Part shown: positions 63,401 to 64,000 of the stretch, in pieces
Layout: each line of letters starts with the position of its first letter
Numbering within the stretch: position 1 is the first letter of the stretch
Source: Homalodisca vitripennis
Taxonomy: Eukaryota; Arthropoda; Insecta; Hemiptera; Cicadellidae
Assembly (NCBI RefSeq): GCF_021130785.1
Contig: NC_060213.1
Span: forward strand, 102,309,501-102,373,500
Length of the DNA: 64,000 nucleotides
Direction of reading: 5' to 3'
Program-made: the position numbers and the translations under genes
Notes under the pieces: model-generated
The model's input: only the letters and a program-made list of their open reading frames with translations
Databases searched by the model: none
Told to the model about the DNA's origin: nothing

Positions 63401-64000
63401 TGATCCTTTAAAAATCCACGTAAAGTTATTATAAACAAAAACGTACTTATAGATATAATAAAAATAAATTATAAACTAATGTACGTATAAAAAAGTGTCT
63501 TTGCCCAGGATTATTAACTTCGTTGAAAGTTTGATTGGGCTTTAACAAACTTAGTGGAAAGCAAAAGGGGATTGTTCGACAACAGAAGACATCTGATCAG
63601 TTGAGCAGATTTAGTCTGCGAACCAATTTGCAGTTCGTGACCTGGAAACACTTACAGTGAACCGCGTGGCCTCAAGACTTGAATATTAAACAAGTTTTTT
63701 ATAATATTCCATAATTTTTAGAGTTAACCTTACAGCACTCACCGCAATATTTCATTATGATTATATGGAAGAGTGTACAAGAGTAGGAAATAGTAAAGAA
63801 ATCTTTAACTTCCGTTATATTTTAGTGTAACAAAATAAACAGTTTAATACAGTATGAAGTATAAAGGACTTGGATTGTAGATAATAATATTTTAGAATAT
63901 TAATATTTAAATTATCAATGAGACATCCAAGACGATATAAAATATTTTTTGATTAGTATGATCCGAGTGAATATTCAGTACAATTTATTACTAAATTGTT

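Overview
This is an AT-rich nuclear window from an animal, most likely an insect. The evidence is indirect: degenerate (AACCT/TTAGG)n telomere-type repeats near 47.1-47.2 kb, a Tc1-type transposon, Penelope-like retroelements with GIY-YIG endonucleases, an animal Mutator-like transposase remnant, a decayed Gypsy-type integrase and a tRNA-derived SINE. No intact host protein-coding gene can be supported. Almost everything recognisable is mobile DNA or repeats; the rest is AT-rich non-coding sequence, and most short ORFs in it look like chance.

The dominant structure is a direct tandem duplication of about 18.5 kb. Copy A (1072-19569) is followed, after a 10-bp filler, by copy B (19580-42653). 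By eye the copies differ by only a few percent, but their history since the split differs. Copy B gained a 1.56-kb Tc1-type element (20368-21927), which landed inside the older integrase remnant, and a 3.75-kb Penelope-like element (25956-29700) flanked by a 13-bp target duplication. Copy A carries a nested ~490-bp tandem duplication (12787-13757), a 74-bp tandem duplication (16759-16905) and a long poly(A) run, none of which is in B. The left flank (about 240-1070) and two stretches near the right end (58970-59170 and 63005-63400) look like much older, diverged copies of parts of the same unit, so the locus seems to have been duplicated repeatedly over time.

The Penelope-like element has 1,048-bp inverted arms at both ends, a nearly intact reverse transcriptase, a GIY-YIG domain reached through single-base A-run frameshifts, and a candidate hammerhead ribozyme in each arm. 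A second, unrelated Penelope remnant (about 56045-56700) ends in a candidate ribozyme of the same layout with a different but paired stem. Older Penelope ends are shared by both copies of the duplication.

Right of the duplication lie a Mutator-like transposase remnant (42945-43694), AT-rich non-coding DNA, and a 2.7-kb element (49862-52597). That element has ~350-bp terminal inverted repeats around a broken gene that I interpret as a FEN1/PIN-like nuclease with a cysteine-rich C-terminus. This is the most interesting unit here. Further on come the second Penelope remnant and a SINE cluster (61384-61852) containing a near-perfect 114-bp head-to-head palindrome with Pol III A and B boxes. A possible 5S-like fragment lies near 62.4 kb.
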